The notes below the pieces were generated by a model. The model had not been told where the DNA came from and ran no database searches. It saw only the letters and a program-made list of their open reading frames with translations. This document shows, in pieces, positions 1 through 8,719 of a DNA stretch of 64,000 nt. Position 1 is the first letter of the stretch; every line of letters starts with the position of its first letter. The translations under genes and the position numbers were made by a program. This DNA is from Aquisalimonas sp007126095. Its GTDB lineage: Bacteria > Pseudomonadota > Gammaproteobacteria > Nitrococcales > Aquisalimonadaceae. The stretch is taken from the NCBI RefSeq assembly GCF_048323695.1, contig NZ_JBLWFT010000007.1, positions 62,001-126,000 of the forward strand. The letters run 5' to 3'.

Positions 1-1
1 G

Positions 2-253
2 TCGTTCGAAGTGGCCGGTGAGCGCGAGGCGGCCTGGCGGGTGGTCGACGGCACGGAGATGATCTCCATTACTGCCAACCTGGGTGACGCCAAGAGCACG
101 ATCACCCATCCGGCGAGCACCACCCATGGCCGGATCTCCCAAGAGGAGCGCGACGCCTCCGGAATCACAGAGGGGTTGCTGCGGGTCTCCGTGGGGCTGG
201 AGGATGTGGCTGACATCCAGGCCGACCTGGAGCGCGCGCTGGACGCGATCTGA
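2..253 (+). CDS. metZ: O-succinylhomoserine sulfhydrylase, C-terminal part (partial at left edge)
   Basis: Only the last 83 residues lie in the window; the frame is open to the left edge. The sequence GDAKSTITHPASTTHGR followed by LLRVSVGLEDVADIQADLERAL is the characteristic C-terminal end of the Cys/Met-metabolism PLP-dependent enzymes. In that family it closes the small domain and contributes to the substrate carboxylate site. The wording is closest to MetZ, which makes homocysteine from O-succinylhomoserine and sulfide, but cystathionine gamma-synthase or lyase cannot be excluded because the PLP-lysine region is outside the window. Confidence 0.75.
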   Translation, partial: SFEVAGEREAAWRVVDGTEMISITANLGDAKSTITHPASTTHGRISQEERDASGITEGLLRVSVGLEDVADIQADLERALDAI

Positions 254-309
254 ACGGCATCCCGGTCGTGTGGCCCGGATCGCCGGAGACCAACTGGCAA
301 GGGGGACGC

Positions 310-1551
310 ATGGATCATCGGGAGACATTGCAGCAGCTGTTTCGTGCGGCGCTGGAGCGGGTGGGCGGGCGCCCGGCCGTCCGGCACGCGCTGGAGGATG
401 ACCCACCAGCCGGCGCGGTGCATCTGCTGGCCATCGGCAAGGCCGCCTCGGCCATGACCCAGGGCGCCCTGGACGCGCTGGATGATCGCATTGCCAGCGG
501 TCTCGTGGTGACCAAGACGGATCACCTGGGACGCGCCGTTGCCGAAGACCCTCGGTTCCGTTGCATGGAGACCGCTCACCCGATCCCCGACGGCAGCAGT
601 CTGGCCGCAGGTGCGGCTGTGGTGGCGTTCCTGGATGAGCTCGCCGACGACGCCGAACTGGTGGTACTGATCTCCGGTGGCGCCTCCAGCCTGGTGGAGC
701 TGCTTCCGGAGGGGCTGACCGCCGACCACCTGGCCGAGCTCAACCAGTGGCTCCTCGGTCAGCACTTGGCCATCGACGGCATCAACGCCGTGCGCCGCGC
801 GATCTCCCGCATTAAGGGTGGCCGGCTCGCGCGGCATCTGCGCGGGCGCCGAACGCGCCTGCTCCTCATTTCCGACGTTCCCGGTGACGATCCGGCCGTG
901 ATCGGTTCCGGGCTGTTCGTACCGTCGGCCGGTTCCGGCACCCTCCCGGGCGACTTGCCCGCCTGGGCCAGGGAGGCCGCCAAGGCCGTGCCGGCGCCAC
1001 CGGCCGCCGATGATCCGGCACTGGCCGGGCTCACCCGCTCCCTGGTTGCGACCAATGCCGATGCGTTGGATGCCGTAGAGGAGCGGGGGCGTCGCCTTGG
1101 GCTTTCCGTGCAGGTTCACCGGGAGCAACTCGCCGGTGACGCGCTGCGTGCCGGGGAGGCGATCGCCGATCAACTGGTCCACGGAGCGGCCGGTATTCAT
1201 GTCTGGGGCGGCGAGCCCACCGTGGCCCTGCCGGACAATCCCGGGCAGGGCGGGCGTGCTCAGGCGCTGGCGCTGACAGCGGCCGCGTGCATGGAAGGGC
1301 ATAGGGGCGTCTGGCTGCTGGCCGCCGGCACCGATGGCACCGACGGCCCGGGCAACGCCGCCGGCGCGCTGGTGGATCACCAGACCTGCTTCCGCGGCCG
1401 CCAGGCGGGGCTCGACCCCGACGTCAGTCTGGAGGCCGCGGACAGTGGACGGTTCTTGGAGGCAAGCGGCGACCTCCTGCGCACGGGCCCTACCGGCACC
1501 AACGTCATGGACGTGGTGATCGGACTCAAGGACAGCGGGGAGGGCCGGTGA
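310..1551 (+). CDS. gckA: Glycerate 2-kinase (MOFRL family)
   Basis: This 413-residue protein has the two-part structure of the DUF4147/MOFRL glycerate kinases. The N-terminal part carries LLAIGKAASAMTQGALDAL and a glycine-rich LISGGASSLVELL segment. The C-terminal MOFRL part carries GGEPTVALP and GTDGTDGPGNAAGALVD. The family phosphorylates D-glycerate to 2-phosphoglycerate in glyoxylate and serine-type carbon metabolism; some homologues were named TtuD or hydroxypyruvate reductase. I chose the ATG at 310 because AAGGGGG lies just upstream. A GTG 14 codons earlier is possible but has no good ribosome site. The stop overlaps the start of the next gene as TGATG. Confidence 0.88.
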   Translation: MDHRETLQQLFRAALERVGGRPAVRHALEDDPPAGAVHLLAIGKAASAMTQGALDALDDRIASGLVVTKTDHLGRAVAEDPRFRCMETAHPIPDGSSLAAGAAVVAFLDELADDAELVVLISGGASSLVELLPEGLTADHLAELNQWLLGQHLAIDGINAVRRAISRIKGGRLARHLRGRRTRLLLISDVPGDDPAVIGSGLFVPSAGSGTLPGDLPAWAREAAKAVPAPPAADDPALAGLTRSLVATNADALDAVEERGRRLGLSVQVHREQLAGDALRAGEAIADQLVHGAAGIHVWGGEPTVALPDNPGQGGRAQALALTAAACMEGHRGVWLLAAGTDGTDGPGNAAGALVDHQTCFRGRQAGLDPDVSLEAADSGRFLEASGDLLRTGPTGTNVMDVVIGLKDSGEGR

Positions 1552-2210
1552 TGGAGCGCATCCCGGAGCCGGAGCTGATGGACGAGGCCGAACAGGCCAT
1601 TGCCTATGCTCGAGCGGATTTCGAGGCGCCCAATTCTGCCTTCGTGGACCGCTACACGGACCTTGTCGGGGTGACCGAGGGGCACGTGCTGGATGTGGGC
1701 TGCGGGCCGGGTGATATCCCCCTGCGACTGGCACGCCACTTCGCCGGGTTGCACGTGGACGGGCTCGACGGCGCAGAGGCAATGCTTGCCCTGGCCCGGG
1801 ATGCGCTCGCCAGGGAGCCGGCCATCGGCGATCGGGTCCGGTTCATCCGCGACGACGTGGCTGCCGCGTCGGTCCCCGCAGTGGCATACGATGCCGTTGT
1901 CAGCAACAGTCTGCTGCACCATCTGCACGAGCCGATGATGCTCTGGCGGCTGGTGAAGCACGCAGCTCGCCCCGGCGCCGGCGTGCTGGTCATGGATCTC
2001 TATCGCCCCGATTCAAGGGAGCGGGCAGCGGAGATTGTGGCCACCTACTCGGCCGATGAGCCGGAGGTGCTCCGGCGTGACTTCTTCAACTCGCTGCTGG
2101 CCGCGTTCACCCCCGGGGAGGTTCGCGAGCAGCTCGCCTCCGCCAGTCTGCACCATCTCCGGGTCGAGACCGTCTCCGATCGGCATCTGCTGGTTCACGG
2201 CCGCGCTTGA
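1551..2210 (+). CDS. Class I SAM-dependent methyltransferase
   Basis: The protein has 219 residues. Motif I of class I methyltransferases is clear at residues 46-55 (HVLDVGCGPGD), followed by an acidic loop (DGLDGAEAML), VRFIRDDV at the adenine-binding position and YDAVVSNSLLHHLHEP as motif IV. The substrate cannot be told from sequence. Its ATG shares a base with the stop of glycerate kinase, so the two are probably translationally coupled, although no shared pathway is obvious. The C-terminal third (FFNSLLAAFTPGEVREQLASA) resembles small-molecule methyltransferases rather than rRNA enzymes. Confidence 0.8.
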   Translation: MERIPEPELMDEAEQAIAYARADFEAPNSAFVDRYTDLVGVTEGHVLDVGCGPGDIPLRLARHFAGLHVDGLDGAEAMLALARDALAREPAIGDRVRFIRDDVAAASVPAVAYDAVVSNSLLHHLHEPMMLWRLVKHAARPGAGVLVMDLYRPDSRERAAEIVATYSADEPEVLRRDFFNSLLAAFTPGEVREQLASASLHHLRVETVSDRHLLVHGRA

Positions 2211-2278
2211 GTGAGGCCGCCCCGGACCTGCTACTCTAGGCGGGAGTTTGAGAATGGTGGCGACAACAGGAGGTGACC

Positions 2279-2566
2279 ATGGCGCGGCGGGACGAGTATC
2301 TGGAGAAGTTCAAGTCACAGCTCGATCAGTGGAACGCCGAGCTGGCCAAGCTGGAAGCAAAAGCGAACGAGGCCCAGGCAGACGCGCGCCTGCGCTACGA
2401 GTCCGAGATCGAGGAGCTCCGTCAGCGCCGGGAAGAAGCGCGGGAGCGGATGAAAGAGCTGGAGCAGGCCGGCGAAGAGGCCTGGGATGACTTCCGGAAG
2501 AGTGCGGAGAAGGCCTGGAAGGATCTCGACGAGGGATTCCGCAAGGCCTGGTCCCATTTCAAGTAA
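2279..2566 (+). CDS. Small charged coiled-coil protein
   Basis: This 95-residue protein is almost entirely predicted helix with heptad-like spacing (LEKFKSQLDQWNAELAKLEAKA, then repeats rich in Glu, Arg and Lys) and ends in aromatic-spaced helices (WDDFRKSAEKAWKDLDEGF). It has no signal peptide or membrane segment. The ATG at 2279 follows a near-perfect ribosome site, AGGAGGTGA at 2268-2276, so strong translation is expected. Similar short coiled-coil proteins occur near stress genes in proteobacteria, and tpx follows here, but I cannot name a function. Confidence 0.8.
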   Translation: MARRDEYLEKFKSQLDQWNAELAKLEAKANEAQADARLRYESEIEELRQRREEARERMKELEQAGEEAWDDFRKSAEKAWKDLDEGFRKAWSHFK

Positions 2567-2676
2567 GCATCCGGCAACGGATGACCTCACGACTATCGCG
2601 CTGGCGCCGCAGCCTGCAGGCCGCGGCGCCAGCAGCGTGGGCTGACCCCACACATTAACCATTCAGGAGAGCATAG

Positions 2677-3174
2677 ATGGCGGAAATCTCGTTGCGCGGT
2701 ACACCAGTCAAGACGGTCGGGGAGCTTCCGGCTGCCGGGAGCAAAGCGCCAGACTTCAAGCTCACGCGGACCGACATGTCCGACATATCGCTGCAGGATC
2801 TGAAGGGGAAGAAGGTCGTCCTCAACATCTTCCCCAGCGTTGATACCCCGGTCTGCGCCAATTCGGTGCGGCGGTTCAACGAGGACGCTGCCAAGCGGGA
2901 CAATACCGTCGTGCTCTGCGTGTCCGCGGACCTGCCGTTTGCCCAGTCCCGCTTTTGCGGCGCGGAAGGCCTGGAGGACGTGATTCCGGTCTCCACGTTC
3001 CGCCAGCCGGAGTTCGGCCGAGACTACGGCGTGGCCATGGCTGACGGCCCTCTTGCCGGACTCCTGTCCCGTGCCGTGGCGGTCGTGAATGAGCAGGGCG
3101 ACGTGGTGCACTGCGAGCAGGTCCCGGAGATCGGCCAGGAGCCGGACTACGACCGGGCGCTGCAACATCTCTGA
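2677..3174 (+). CDS. tpx: Thiol peroxidase (atypical 2-Cys peroxiredoxin)
   Basis: The 165-residue product matches Tpx over its full length. The peroxidatic cysteine is Cys60 in IFPSVDTPVCANSVRRFNE and the resolving cysteine is Cys94 in ADLPFAQSRFCGAEGL, nearly the same positions as Cys61 and Cys95 of E. coli Tpx. The enzyme reduces organic hydroperoxides and hydrogen peroxide in the cytoplasm or periplasm using thioredoxin. There is no signal peptide. The ATG is preceded by CAGGAGAG. A perfect 14-bp hairpin lies 15 bases after the stop. Confidence 0.96.
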   Translation: MAEISLRGTPVKTVGELPAAGSKAPDFKLTRTDMSDISLQDLKGKKVVLNIFPSVDTPVCANSVRRFNEDAAKRDNTVVLCVSADLPFAQSRFCGAEGLEDVIPVSTFRQPEFGRDYGVAMADGPLAGLLSRAVAVVNEQGDVVHCEQVPEIGQEPDYDRALQHL

Positions 3175-3189
3175 TGGCCTCTTCCGCCT

Positions 3190-3220
3190 GCGTGGTTGCC
3201 GGCGTTGCCGGCAACCACGC
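3190..3220 (+). terminator. Perfect 14-bp hairpin after tpx
   Basis: GCGTGGTTGCCGGC at 3190-3203 and its exact complement at 3207-3220 enclose a 3-base loop. It sits just after the tpx stop. No T-run follows, so it may act as a rho-assisted terminator or a 3'-end stabiliser rather than a classical intrinsic terminator. Confidence 0.5.
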
Positions 3221-3331
3221 GGTGGTCTGCAGGATAGTGCGAATTGCGTATGATGATCCCACGATCCGTGCCGCTCCCGGGCGGCGCGGAGCCCGGGAAC
3301 GCCCCATTGATGCCGGAGACGCCTCGCCGCC

Positions 3332-4921
3332 ATGACCGATACCCGCGACACCCGTGAACAGCAGGAAGACACCGAGGAGCACCGGCTCAGCCTGCGCAAC
3401 CTCGGTGTCGAGGACTATGACGACATCGCCGAGATCATGGAGGAGGTCTACCCCTCCATGGGGCCCTGGACGCGCAAACAGTTCCACGCCCAGCTGAACC
3501 GGTTCCCGGAAGGTCAGATCTGCATCGAGGACAACGGCAAGGTCGTGGCGGGGGCACTGACGCTCATGGTGGATTACCGCCGCTTCGGTGATCGCCATAC
3601 CTACGACCAGATTACGGGCAACGGCTATTTCACCACCCATGACCCCAATGGCGACGTCCTCTACGGGGTGGATGTCTTCGTCAGCCCGCGTTACTCGGGC
3701 ATGCGCCTCGGGCGTCGGCTCTACGACGCCCGCAAGGAGCTGTGCCGCAAGCTCAACTGCCGCTCCATCGTCGCCGGTGGCCGCATTCCCGGTTACACCG
3801 AATACGCCAGTGACATGAAGCCGGAGGAGTACATCGAGCTGGTCAAGCGCCAGGAGGTCTACGACCCGATACTGAGCTTCCAGCTTGCCAACGACTTCCA
3901 CGTACGGCGGGTGATTACCAATTACCTGCCGGAGGACCGCGATTCCAAGGCCTTCGCCACGCTGGTGCAGTGGAACAATATCTTCTACGAGGAAGAGGAT
4001 CAGAAATCGCTCCTCGGCGGGGACAAGAGCGTGATCCGCATTGGTGCCGTGCAGTGGCAGATGCGCTCCATGCATTCGGTGGAAGAGCTCATGCAGCAGG
4101 TGGAGTTCTTCGTGGACGCCCTTGCGGGCTACAACGCCGACTTCATCATGCTGCCGGAATTCTTCAATGCGCCGCTATTGTCGAACTTCAATCAGGACAA
4201 CCCGGCAGAGGCCATCCGTGGTCTGGCACAGTACACTGACGAAATCCGCGAGGAGATGCTTTCCCTCGCCGTGAGCTACAACATCAACATCATCGGCGGC
4301 AGCATGCCGGTGTATACCGAGAAAGAGCTTTACAACGTCTCCTTCCTGTGTCGGCGCGACGGCACCTGGGATACCCAGCACAAGCTGCACATCACGCCGG
4401 ACGAGCGCGCCTACTGGGGCCTGCGCGGCGGCGACGGACTGCGGGTGTTCGATACCGATGTGGGCAAAATCGGCATTCTGGTGTGTTACGACGTCCAGTT
4501 CCCGGAGCTGTCCCGGGTGCTGATGGAGCAGGGCATGCGCATCCTGTTCGTGCCGTTCTGGACCGATACCAAGAACGGCTACCAGCGCGTGCGCCACTGC
4601 GCCCAGGCGCGGGCCATCGAGAACGAGTGCTACGTGGCCATTACCGGCAGTGTCGGTAACCTGCCCAACGTGGAGAACGTGGATATCCAGTATTCCCAGT
4701 CGGGCGTGTTCTCGCCGTCCGATTTCGCTTTCCCGCACGATGCAGTCGTCTCCGAGGCCACGCCCAATACGGAGATGACGCTGATCGTCGACCTGGACCT
4801 GGAGAAACTGCGGGAGATGCGCTATCAGGGATCGGTGCGTAACTATCAGGACCGGCGACTCGACCTCTATCAGGTTCAGTGGATCGGGCAGCAGACGACG
4901 CGCTCTGATGGGACCGGTTGA
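3332..4921 (+). CDS. GNAT acetyltransferase fused to carbon-nitrogen hydrolase
   Basis: This 529-residue protein has two domains. Residues 20-215 are a GNAT N-acetyltransferase (VFVSPRYSGMRLGRRLYDAR is the acetyl-CoA loop). Residues 234-515 are a nitrilase-superfamily hydrolase with the full Glu-Lys-Cys triad: Glu276 in MLPEFF, Lys351 in QHKLHITPDE and Cys385 in ILVCYDVQFPEL. The architecture is known in many bacteria and is annotated as bifunctional GNAT/carbon-nitrogen hydrolase; its substrate is not established. It stands alone between tpx and the carbonic anhydrase gene. I chose the ATG that follows GGAGACGCC. Confidence 0.93.
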   Translation: MTDTRDTREQQEDTEEHRLSLRNLGVEDYDDIAEIMEEVYPSMGPWTRKQFHAQLNRFPEGQICIEDNGKVVAGALTLMVDYRRFGDRHTYDQITGNGYFTTHDPNGDVLYGVDVFVSPRYSGMRLGRRLYDARKELCRKLNCRSIVAGGRIPGYTEYASDMKPEEYIELVKRQEVYDPILSFQLANDFHVRRVITNYLPEDRDSKAFATLVQWNNIFYEEEDQKSLLGGDKSVIRIGAVQWQMRSMHSVEELMQQVEFFVDALAGYNADFIMLPEFFNAPLLSNFNQDNPAEAIRGLAQYTDEIREEMLSLAVSYNINIIGGSMPVYTEKELYNVSFLCRRDGTWDTQHKLHITPDERAYWGLRGGDGLRVFDTDVGKIGILVCYDVQFPELSRVLMEQGMRILFVPFWTDTKNGYQRVRHCAQARAIENECYVAITGSVGNLPNVENVDIQYSQSGVFSPSDFAFPHDAVVSEATPNTEMTLIVDLDLEKLREMRYQGSVRNYQDRRLDLYQVQWIGQQTTRSDGTG

Positions 4922-4948
4922 GACCTGCCCGGAGCGCCAGGGCAACAG

Positions 4949-5608
4949 ATGGTGAAGGCAATGTGCGAGCACGATGACGGCATAGCAAGATTGATCAGGA
5001 ACAACCGTGACTGGTCCGAGCGTATGCAGCAGACGGACCCCGGTTTCTTCTCCAGCATGGCCGAAGGGCAGTCGCCGGAGTACCTGTGGATCGGCTGTTC
5101 GGACAGCCGGGTTCCGGCTAATCAGGTGGTCGGGCTTGGCCCGGGGGAACTGTTCGTCCACCGTAACGTGGCGAACGTGGTCATGCACACGGACATGAGC
5201 TGCATGGCGGTGCTGCAGTATGCGGTGGAGGTACTCAAGGTGCGCCACGTGGTCGTCTGCGGCCATTACGGCTGCGGAGGCGTCAAGGCTGCCATGGGCG
5301 ACCAGCAGTTCGGGCTCATCGATAACTGGCTACGCCACATCAAGGACGTGTACGCCCGCTACGAGACGTCGCTGGCAGACGTCGCCAGCGAGGCGGAACG
5401 CGCGGACCGCTTCTGCGAACTCAACGTGGTGGCTCAGGTCGGCAACGTCTGCTCCACCACCATCGTTCAGAACGCCTGGGCGCGGGGGCAGGAACTCACG
5501 GTGCACGGCCTGATCTACGGGCTCCGGGACGGGTTGCTCAACGATCTCGAGGTGAGCGTCAGCGGGCCAGAAGGCGTGTCGGGGGTCTACCGGATGCGGA
5601 TGGACTAG
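4949..5608 (+). CDS. can: Beta-class carbonic anhydrase
   Basis: The 219-residue enzyme interconverts carbon dioxide and bicarbonate. All zinc-site residues of the beta class are present: Cys50 and the Asp52-Arg54 pair in WIGCSDSRVPANQ, then His106 and Cys109 in VVVCGHYGCGGV. It is cytoplasmic, with no signal peptide. Length and motifs match the Can/CynT group. The downstream formate dehydrogenase makes carbon dioxide, but the two loci are 34 kb apart and no link is shown. Confidence 0.95.
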   Translation: MVKAMCEHDDGIARLIRNNRDWSERMQQTDPGFFSSMAEGQSPEYLWIGCSDSRVPANQVVGLGPGELFVHRNVANVVMHTDMSCMAVLQYAVEVLKVRHVVVCGHYGCGGVKAAMGDQQFGLIDNWLRHIKDVYARYETSLADVASEAERADRFCELNVVAQVGNVCSTTIVQNAWARGQELTVHGLIYGLRDGLLNDLEVSVSGPEGVSGVYRMRMD

Positions 5609-5764
5609 TACCCGGCCGGCATCGGCCGCGGGCGACGGCAGCGCTATGCGTGCAGCCATTGGCAACACCGGCTCGCTGTGGTCTTATGGCCCTGTGATGC
5701 GGTCGCGTGTAGCCCGCGCGGCCGGCGCAGACCAATAACGAGAACCCAGCGGGAGGTCTCCCTT

Positions 5765-6310
5765 TTGCGAATCAATGCCGCAACGTCCGGTCTGCTCGTC
5801 GTCGATGTCCAGGAGCGCCTGGCGCCAGCGATTCACGAGGGCGAGCGGGTCATCGAGAATGCCGGCTGGCTAATCAAGGTCGCTCGGGAGGTGGATGTGC
5901 CCGTGCGCCTCACCGAGCAGTATCCCCAGGGGCTCGGGGCCACGGTGTCGCAGGTCCGCGCCCAGGTGCTCGATGATGAGGTGCTGGAGAAGGTGCACTT
6001 CTCCTGCATGGAGTCCGACAATATTCGCCGGCAACTGGCCCGTATCGGGCGTCGCCAGATCATCATGGCCGGAACCGAGGCCCACGTGTGTGTGCTGCAG
6101 AGCGCGCTGGCGCTGGTGGAGGAGGGGTACGAGGTCTTCGTGGTCGCCGACGCCGTCTCGAGCCGCAAGCCGCGGGATGCGGAACTGGCCCTGGAGCGCA
6201 TGCGCGATGCGGGTGTGCGCGTGGTGACCCGGGAGATGGTGGCGTTCGAGTGGCTGCACCGCGCGGACACGGATCTATTCCGGCGGGTTCAGCAGCGCTT
6301 CATCCGATAG
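5765..6310 (+). CDS. Isochorismatase-family cysteine hydrolase
   Basis: The 181-residue protein carries the Asp-Lys-Cys triad of the isochorismatase-like hydrolases: Asp14 in LLVVDVQERLAP, Lys77 in LEKVHFSCM and Cys109 in IIMAGTEAHVCVLQSAL. It is closest in layout to the YcaC-type group, whose physiological substrates are largely unknown. I chose TTG at 5765 because GGGAGG at 5751-5756 is ideally spaced and the conserved fold begins at once. An upstream in-frame start would add about 29 residues with no resemblance to the family. Confidence 0.85.
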   Translation: MRINAATSGLLVVDVQERLAPAIHEGERVIENAGWLIKVAREVDVPVRLTEQYPQGLGATVSQVRAQVLDDEVLEKVHFSCMESDNIRRQLARIGRRQIIMAGTEAHVCVLQSALALVEEGYEVFVVADAVSSRKPRDAELALERMRDAGVRVVTREMVAFEWLHRADTDLFRRVQQRFIR

Positions 6311-6314
6311 ACAC

Positions 6315-6346
6315 AAAAAAGGCGCGGCGCCCGCCGGGGCCGCGCC
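6315..6346 (-). terminator. Rho-independent terminator of slyD
   Basis: Read on the minus strand, GGCGCGGC, a 10-base loop and GCCGCGCC are followed by six T residues (the A-run at 6315-6320 on the plus strand). It lies 25 bases after the slyD stop. The stem could also help end the convergent hydrolase transcript, but the T-tract serves slyD. Confidence 0.85.
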
Positions 6347-6370
6347 TCGCTCAAGAAAGGCCGGCCGCGC

Positions 6371-6832
6371 TCAGTGAGCGTGGCCGTGCTCCTTCTCTTC
6401 TTCGGTGGCGTCGCGGACTTCGACGACTTTGACGTCGAAGTTCAGCGGTACGCCGGCCATCGGGTGATTCGCGTCCACGGTGACGTCATCGCCTTCGATG
6501 CCGGTGATGGTGACGATCTGCTCGCCGCCCTCGGCCTGCGCCTGGAACTGCATGCCCACCTGGAGCTCATCGACTCCCTGGAACAGGTTGCGCGGCACGA
6601 CCTGAGTGAGGTCTTCCCGGCGCTCTCCGTAAGCCTCTTCCGGCGGGATGTTCACGCTGACTTCCTCGCCCTCTTCCTTGCCTTCCAGGGCCTTCTCCAG
6701 GCCGGGAATGATGTTCCCGGAACCGTGCAGGTAGGCAAGCGGCTCCTTGCCCTCGGACGTGTCCAGGACGCTGCCGTCGTCGTCCTTCAGCGTGTAGTCG
6801 ATGGCAACGACCTTGTCCTTAGCAATCTGCAT
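6371..6832 (-). CDS. slyD: FKBP-type peptidyl-prolyl isomerase, SlyD-like
   Basis: The 153-residue protein has the SlyD order: a split FKBP domain (VVAIDYTLKDDDGSVLDTS and YLHGSGNIIPGLEKALEGKEEGEE) with an inserted chaperone flap (VNIPPEEAYGERR to FQAQAEGGEQIVTITGIEGDDVTVDANHPMAGVPLNFDVKVVEV). The family is a cytoplasmic prolyl isomerase and chaperone, and in E. coli it inserts nickel into hydrogenase. The long metal-binding tail of E. coli SlyD is reduced here to EHGHAH, so nickel storage is probably weak. Confidence 0.93.
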   Translation of the reverse strand: MQIAKDKVVAIDYTLKDDDGSVLDTSEGKEPLAYLHGSGNIIPGLEKALEGKEEGEEVSVNIPPEEAYGERREDLTQVVPRNLFQGVDELQVGMQFQAQAEGGEQIVTITGIEGDDVTVDANHPMAGVPLNFDVKVVEVRDATEEEKEHGHAH

Positions 6833-6952
6833 TAGGGAAAACCTCTACGAATGAATTGAGCCGGCCATGGTAACGGTGTCGGGTTAGTGAGGTAAAGGAT
6901 TCTGCTTGCCTGACAAGGAGTTCGACCGTCTGCCAGGCGATTGTTCCAGGCG

Positions 6953-7390
6953 TCATCCGCGCCGTGAGGCCAGTTTCCGGAGCGCTTCCAGGTAGGCCCG
7001 TTCGTCCGGCATGCTGCCGCTGCGCTGCGCCTGCCACATGGCTTCGGCCAGGGGATCCATCATGCGGTGCTCCGCCTCCAGGTGGCTGCCGGTCTGGCGG
7101 GTGAGTTGCTCGTGCACTGCCCGGATACCCGCCGGTCGGTCCGTGGCCACCTGTTCCCGCAGGGCCAGGTGCAGCCCCATGTGCAGGAAGGGATTGGTGC
7201 CGCCGTCCTCGGGCTGCCAGTCGGCGTCGATGGCCCGGTTCGGGTCCTCGAGCAGGTTGTGATATTCCGGGTGTTCGGCGACCACCTCGCCAATCATGGA
7301 CTCGAGTGGCGTGACCGGTTCGCCGTCACGGTATTTACGCCAGGCGTCCAGGTACTGCTGGCGGAGTTCGTTGCGGTTGCTGGAGAACAT
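6953..7390 (-). CDS. DUF1841 family protein
   Basis: This 145-residue soluble protein (MFSSNRNELRQQYLDAWRKYRDGEPVTPLE, then HPEYHNLLE and NPFLHMGLHLALREQVATDRPAGI) matches the DUF1841 family found next to nth in many beta- and gammaproteobacteria. No function is known. The His/Glu-rich helices (HMGLHLALREQ, HLEAEHRMMDPLAEAMW) could bind metal, but that is a guess. The ATG at 7390 lies 11 bases after the nth stop and ends the rnf-nth transcription unit. Confidence 0.85.
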   Translation of the reverse strand: MFSSNRNELRQQYLDAWRKYRDGEPVTPLESMIGEVVAEHPEYHNLLEDPNRAIDADWQPEDGGTNPFLHMGLHLALREQVATDRPAGIRAVHEQLTRQTGSHLEAEHRMMDPLAEAMWQAQRSGSMPDERAYLEALRKLASRRG

Positions 7391-7401
7391 GGTGTGGTTT
7401 C

Positions 7402-8037
7402 TCACTCCTCGGTCTTTTCACGGTATTCGCACAGGTCGTGGATCACGCAGGCGCCGCAGCGCGGCTTGCGCGCGACGCACACGTAGCGCCCGTGCAGGAT
7501 CAGCCAGTGGTGGGCATCGTGGAGAAACGCCTTCGGCGTCCAGCGGACCAGCCGGTCCTCCACTTCGCGCACGGTTTTCCCGGGAGCCAGCCCGGTGCGG
7601 TTGGAGACCCGGTAGATGTGCGTATCCACGGCCATGGTGGGCTGCCCGAAGGCGGTGTTGAGGATGACGTTGGCGGTCTTGCGGCCGACGCCGGGGAGGG
7701 CCTCGAGCTCGCCGCGCGTGCGCGGGACCTCGCCGCCGTGCCGGTCCACCAGCATGCGGCAGAGTTTCATGATGTTGGCCGCCTTGCTGTTGAAAAGCCC
7801 GATGGTCTTGATGTGCTCCTTGAGCCCGTCCTCGCCCAGGGCCAGGATCGCCTCCGGGGTGTTCGCCACCGGAAAGAGCCTGGCCGTCGCCTTGTTCACC
7901 CCACGGTCGGTGGCCTGAGCGGAGAGCACCACGGCGACCAGCAGCTCGAACGCGGTGGAGTACTCGAGCTCCGTGGTCGGCGCCGGGTTGTGGTCGCGTA
8001 GGCGCTGGAAGATTTCGCGTCGTTTTTCCTTGTTCAT
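7402..8037 (-). CDS. nth: Endonuclease III
   Basis: The 211-residue DNA glycosylase/AP lyase removes oxidised pyrimidines in base excision repair. The helix-hairpin-helix (ALPGVGRKTANVILN) supplies catalytic Lys120, and Asp138 is in AVDTHIYRVSNR. The four cluster cysteines (187, 194, 197, 203) sit at the same positions as in E. coli Nth. Its start overlaps the rnfE stop as ATGA, the usual rnf-nth coupling in gammaproteobacteria. Confidence 0.97.
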   Translation of the reverse strand: MNKEKRREIFQRLRDHNPAPTTELEYSTAFELLVAVVLSAQATDRGVNKATARLFPVANTPEAILALGEDGLKEHIKTIGLFNSKAANIMKLCRMLVDRHGGEVPRTRGELEALPGVGRKTANVILNTAFGQPTMAVDTHIYRVSNRTGLAPGKTVREVEDRLVRWTPKAFLHDAHHWLILHGRYVCVARKPRCGACVIHDLCEYREKTEE

Positions 8038-8717
8038 GGCGTGGTCAATGGTTCCGTCTGTGTGGTTGGCACCGGGCGCCGGGCGCGGCTGTCGATCACG
8101 TTTTTCAGGGCCAGCAGCAGCCCGAGGCCGATGAAGGCTCCGGGTGGCAGCAGCGCCAGCAGGAACCCCTGGTCCACCGGGAGGAGTTGCACGGTCAGGT
8201 GCTGCCCCGGATCCCCGAAAAGCAGGGGGGCGTCGCGCAGCAGGCTGCCGTGCCCCAGCAGCTCCCGCAGGCCGCCCAGCGCCACCAGTACGCCGGTGAA
8301 CCCGAGGCCCATCATCAGCCCGTCGAAGGCCGCAGGGGCGGGTGTCGTGCGCGAGGCGAACGCCTCGGCGCGGCCGAGGATGGCGCAGTTGGTGACAATT
8401 AGCGGAATGAAGATACCCAGTATCAGATACAGCTGGTGGAAGAAGGCGTTCATCACCAGCTCCACCACGGTGACGAACGAGGCGATGATCAGCACGAATA
8501 CCGGGATGCGGATCTCCGGCCGCGCTGCGTTACGAATCAGTGACACCGTGACGTTCGAGCCGGTGAGCACGAGCGTTGTTGCCAGCCCCAGGGCCAGGGC
8601 ATTGATCGTGGTATTGCTCACGGCCAGCAGCGGGCAAAGGCCCAGGAGCTGCACCAGTCCCGGGTTGTTGTGCCAGAGCCCGTCGCGCGCCAGTTGGGCG
8701 AAATCCGTTGCCGCCAT
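8034..8717 (-). CDS. rnfE: Rnf electron transport complex subunit E
   Basis: This integral membrane subunit has 227 residues and about six membrane helices. It belongs to the complex that couples electron flow between ferredoxin and NAD to ion movement (in E. coli, Rsx also reduces SoxR). The family core is present: NPGLVQLLGLCPLLAVSNTTINALALG and FIPLIVTNCAILGRAEAFA, homologous to RnfA. The C-terminal tail after ALKNVIDSR is short and polar. It is followed by nth with a 4-base overlap. Confidence 0.96.
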   Translation of the reverse strand: MAATDFAQLARDGLWHNNPGLVQLLGLCPLLAVSNTTINALALGLATTLVLTGSNVTVSLIRNAARPEIRIPVFVLIIASFVTVVELVMNAFFHQLYLILGIFIPLIVTNCAILGRAEAFASRTTPAPAAFDGLMMGLGFTGVLVALGGLRELLGHGSLLRDAPLLFGDPGQHLTVQLLPVDQGFLLALLPPGAFIGLGLLLALKNVIDSRARRPVPTTQTEPLTTP

Positions 8718-8719
8718 GG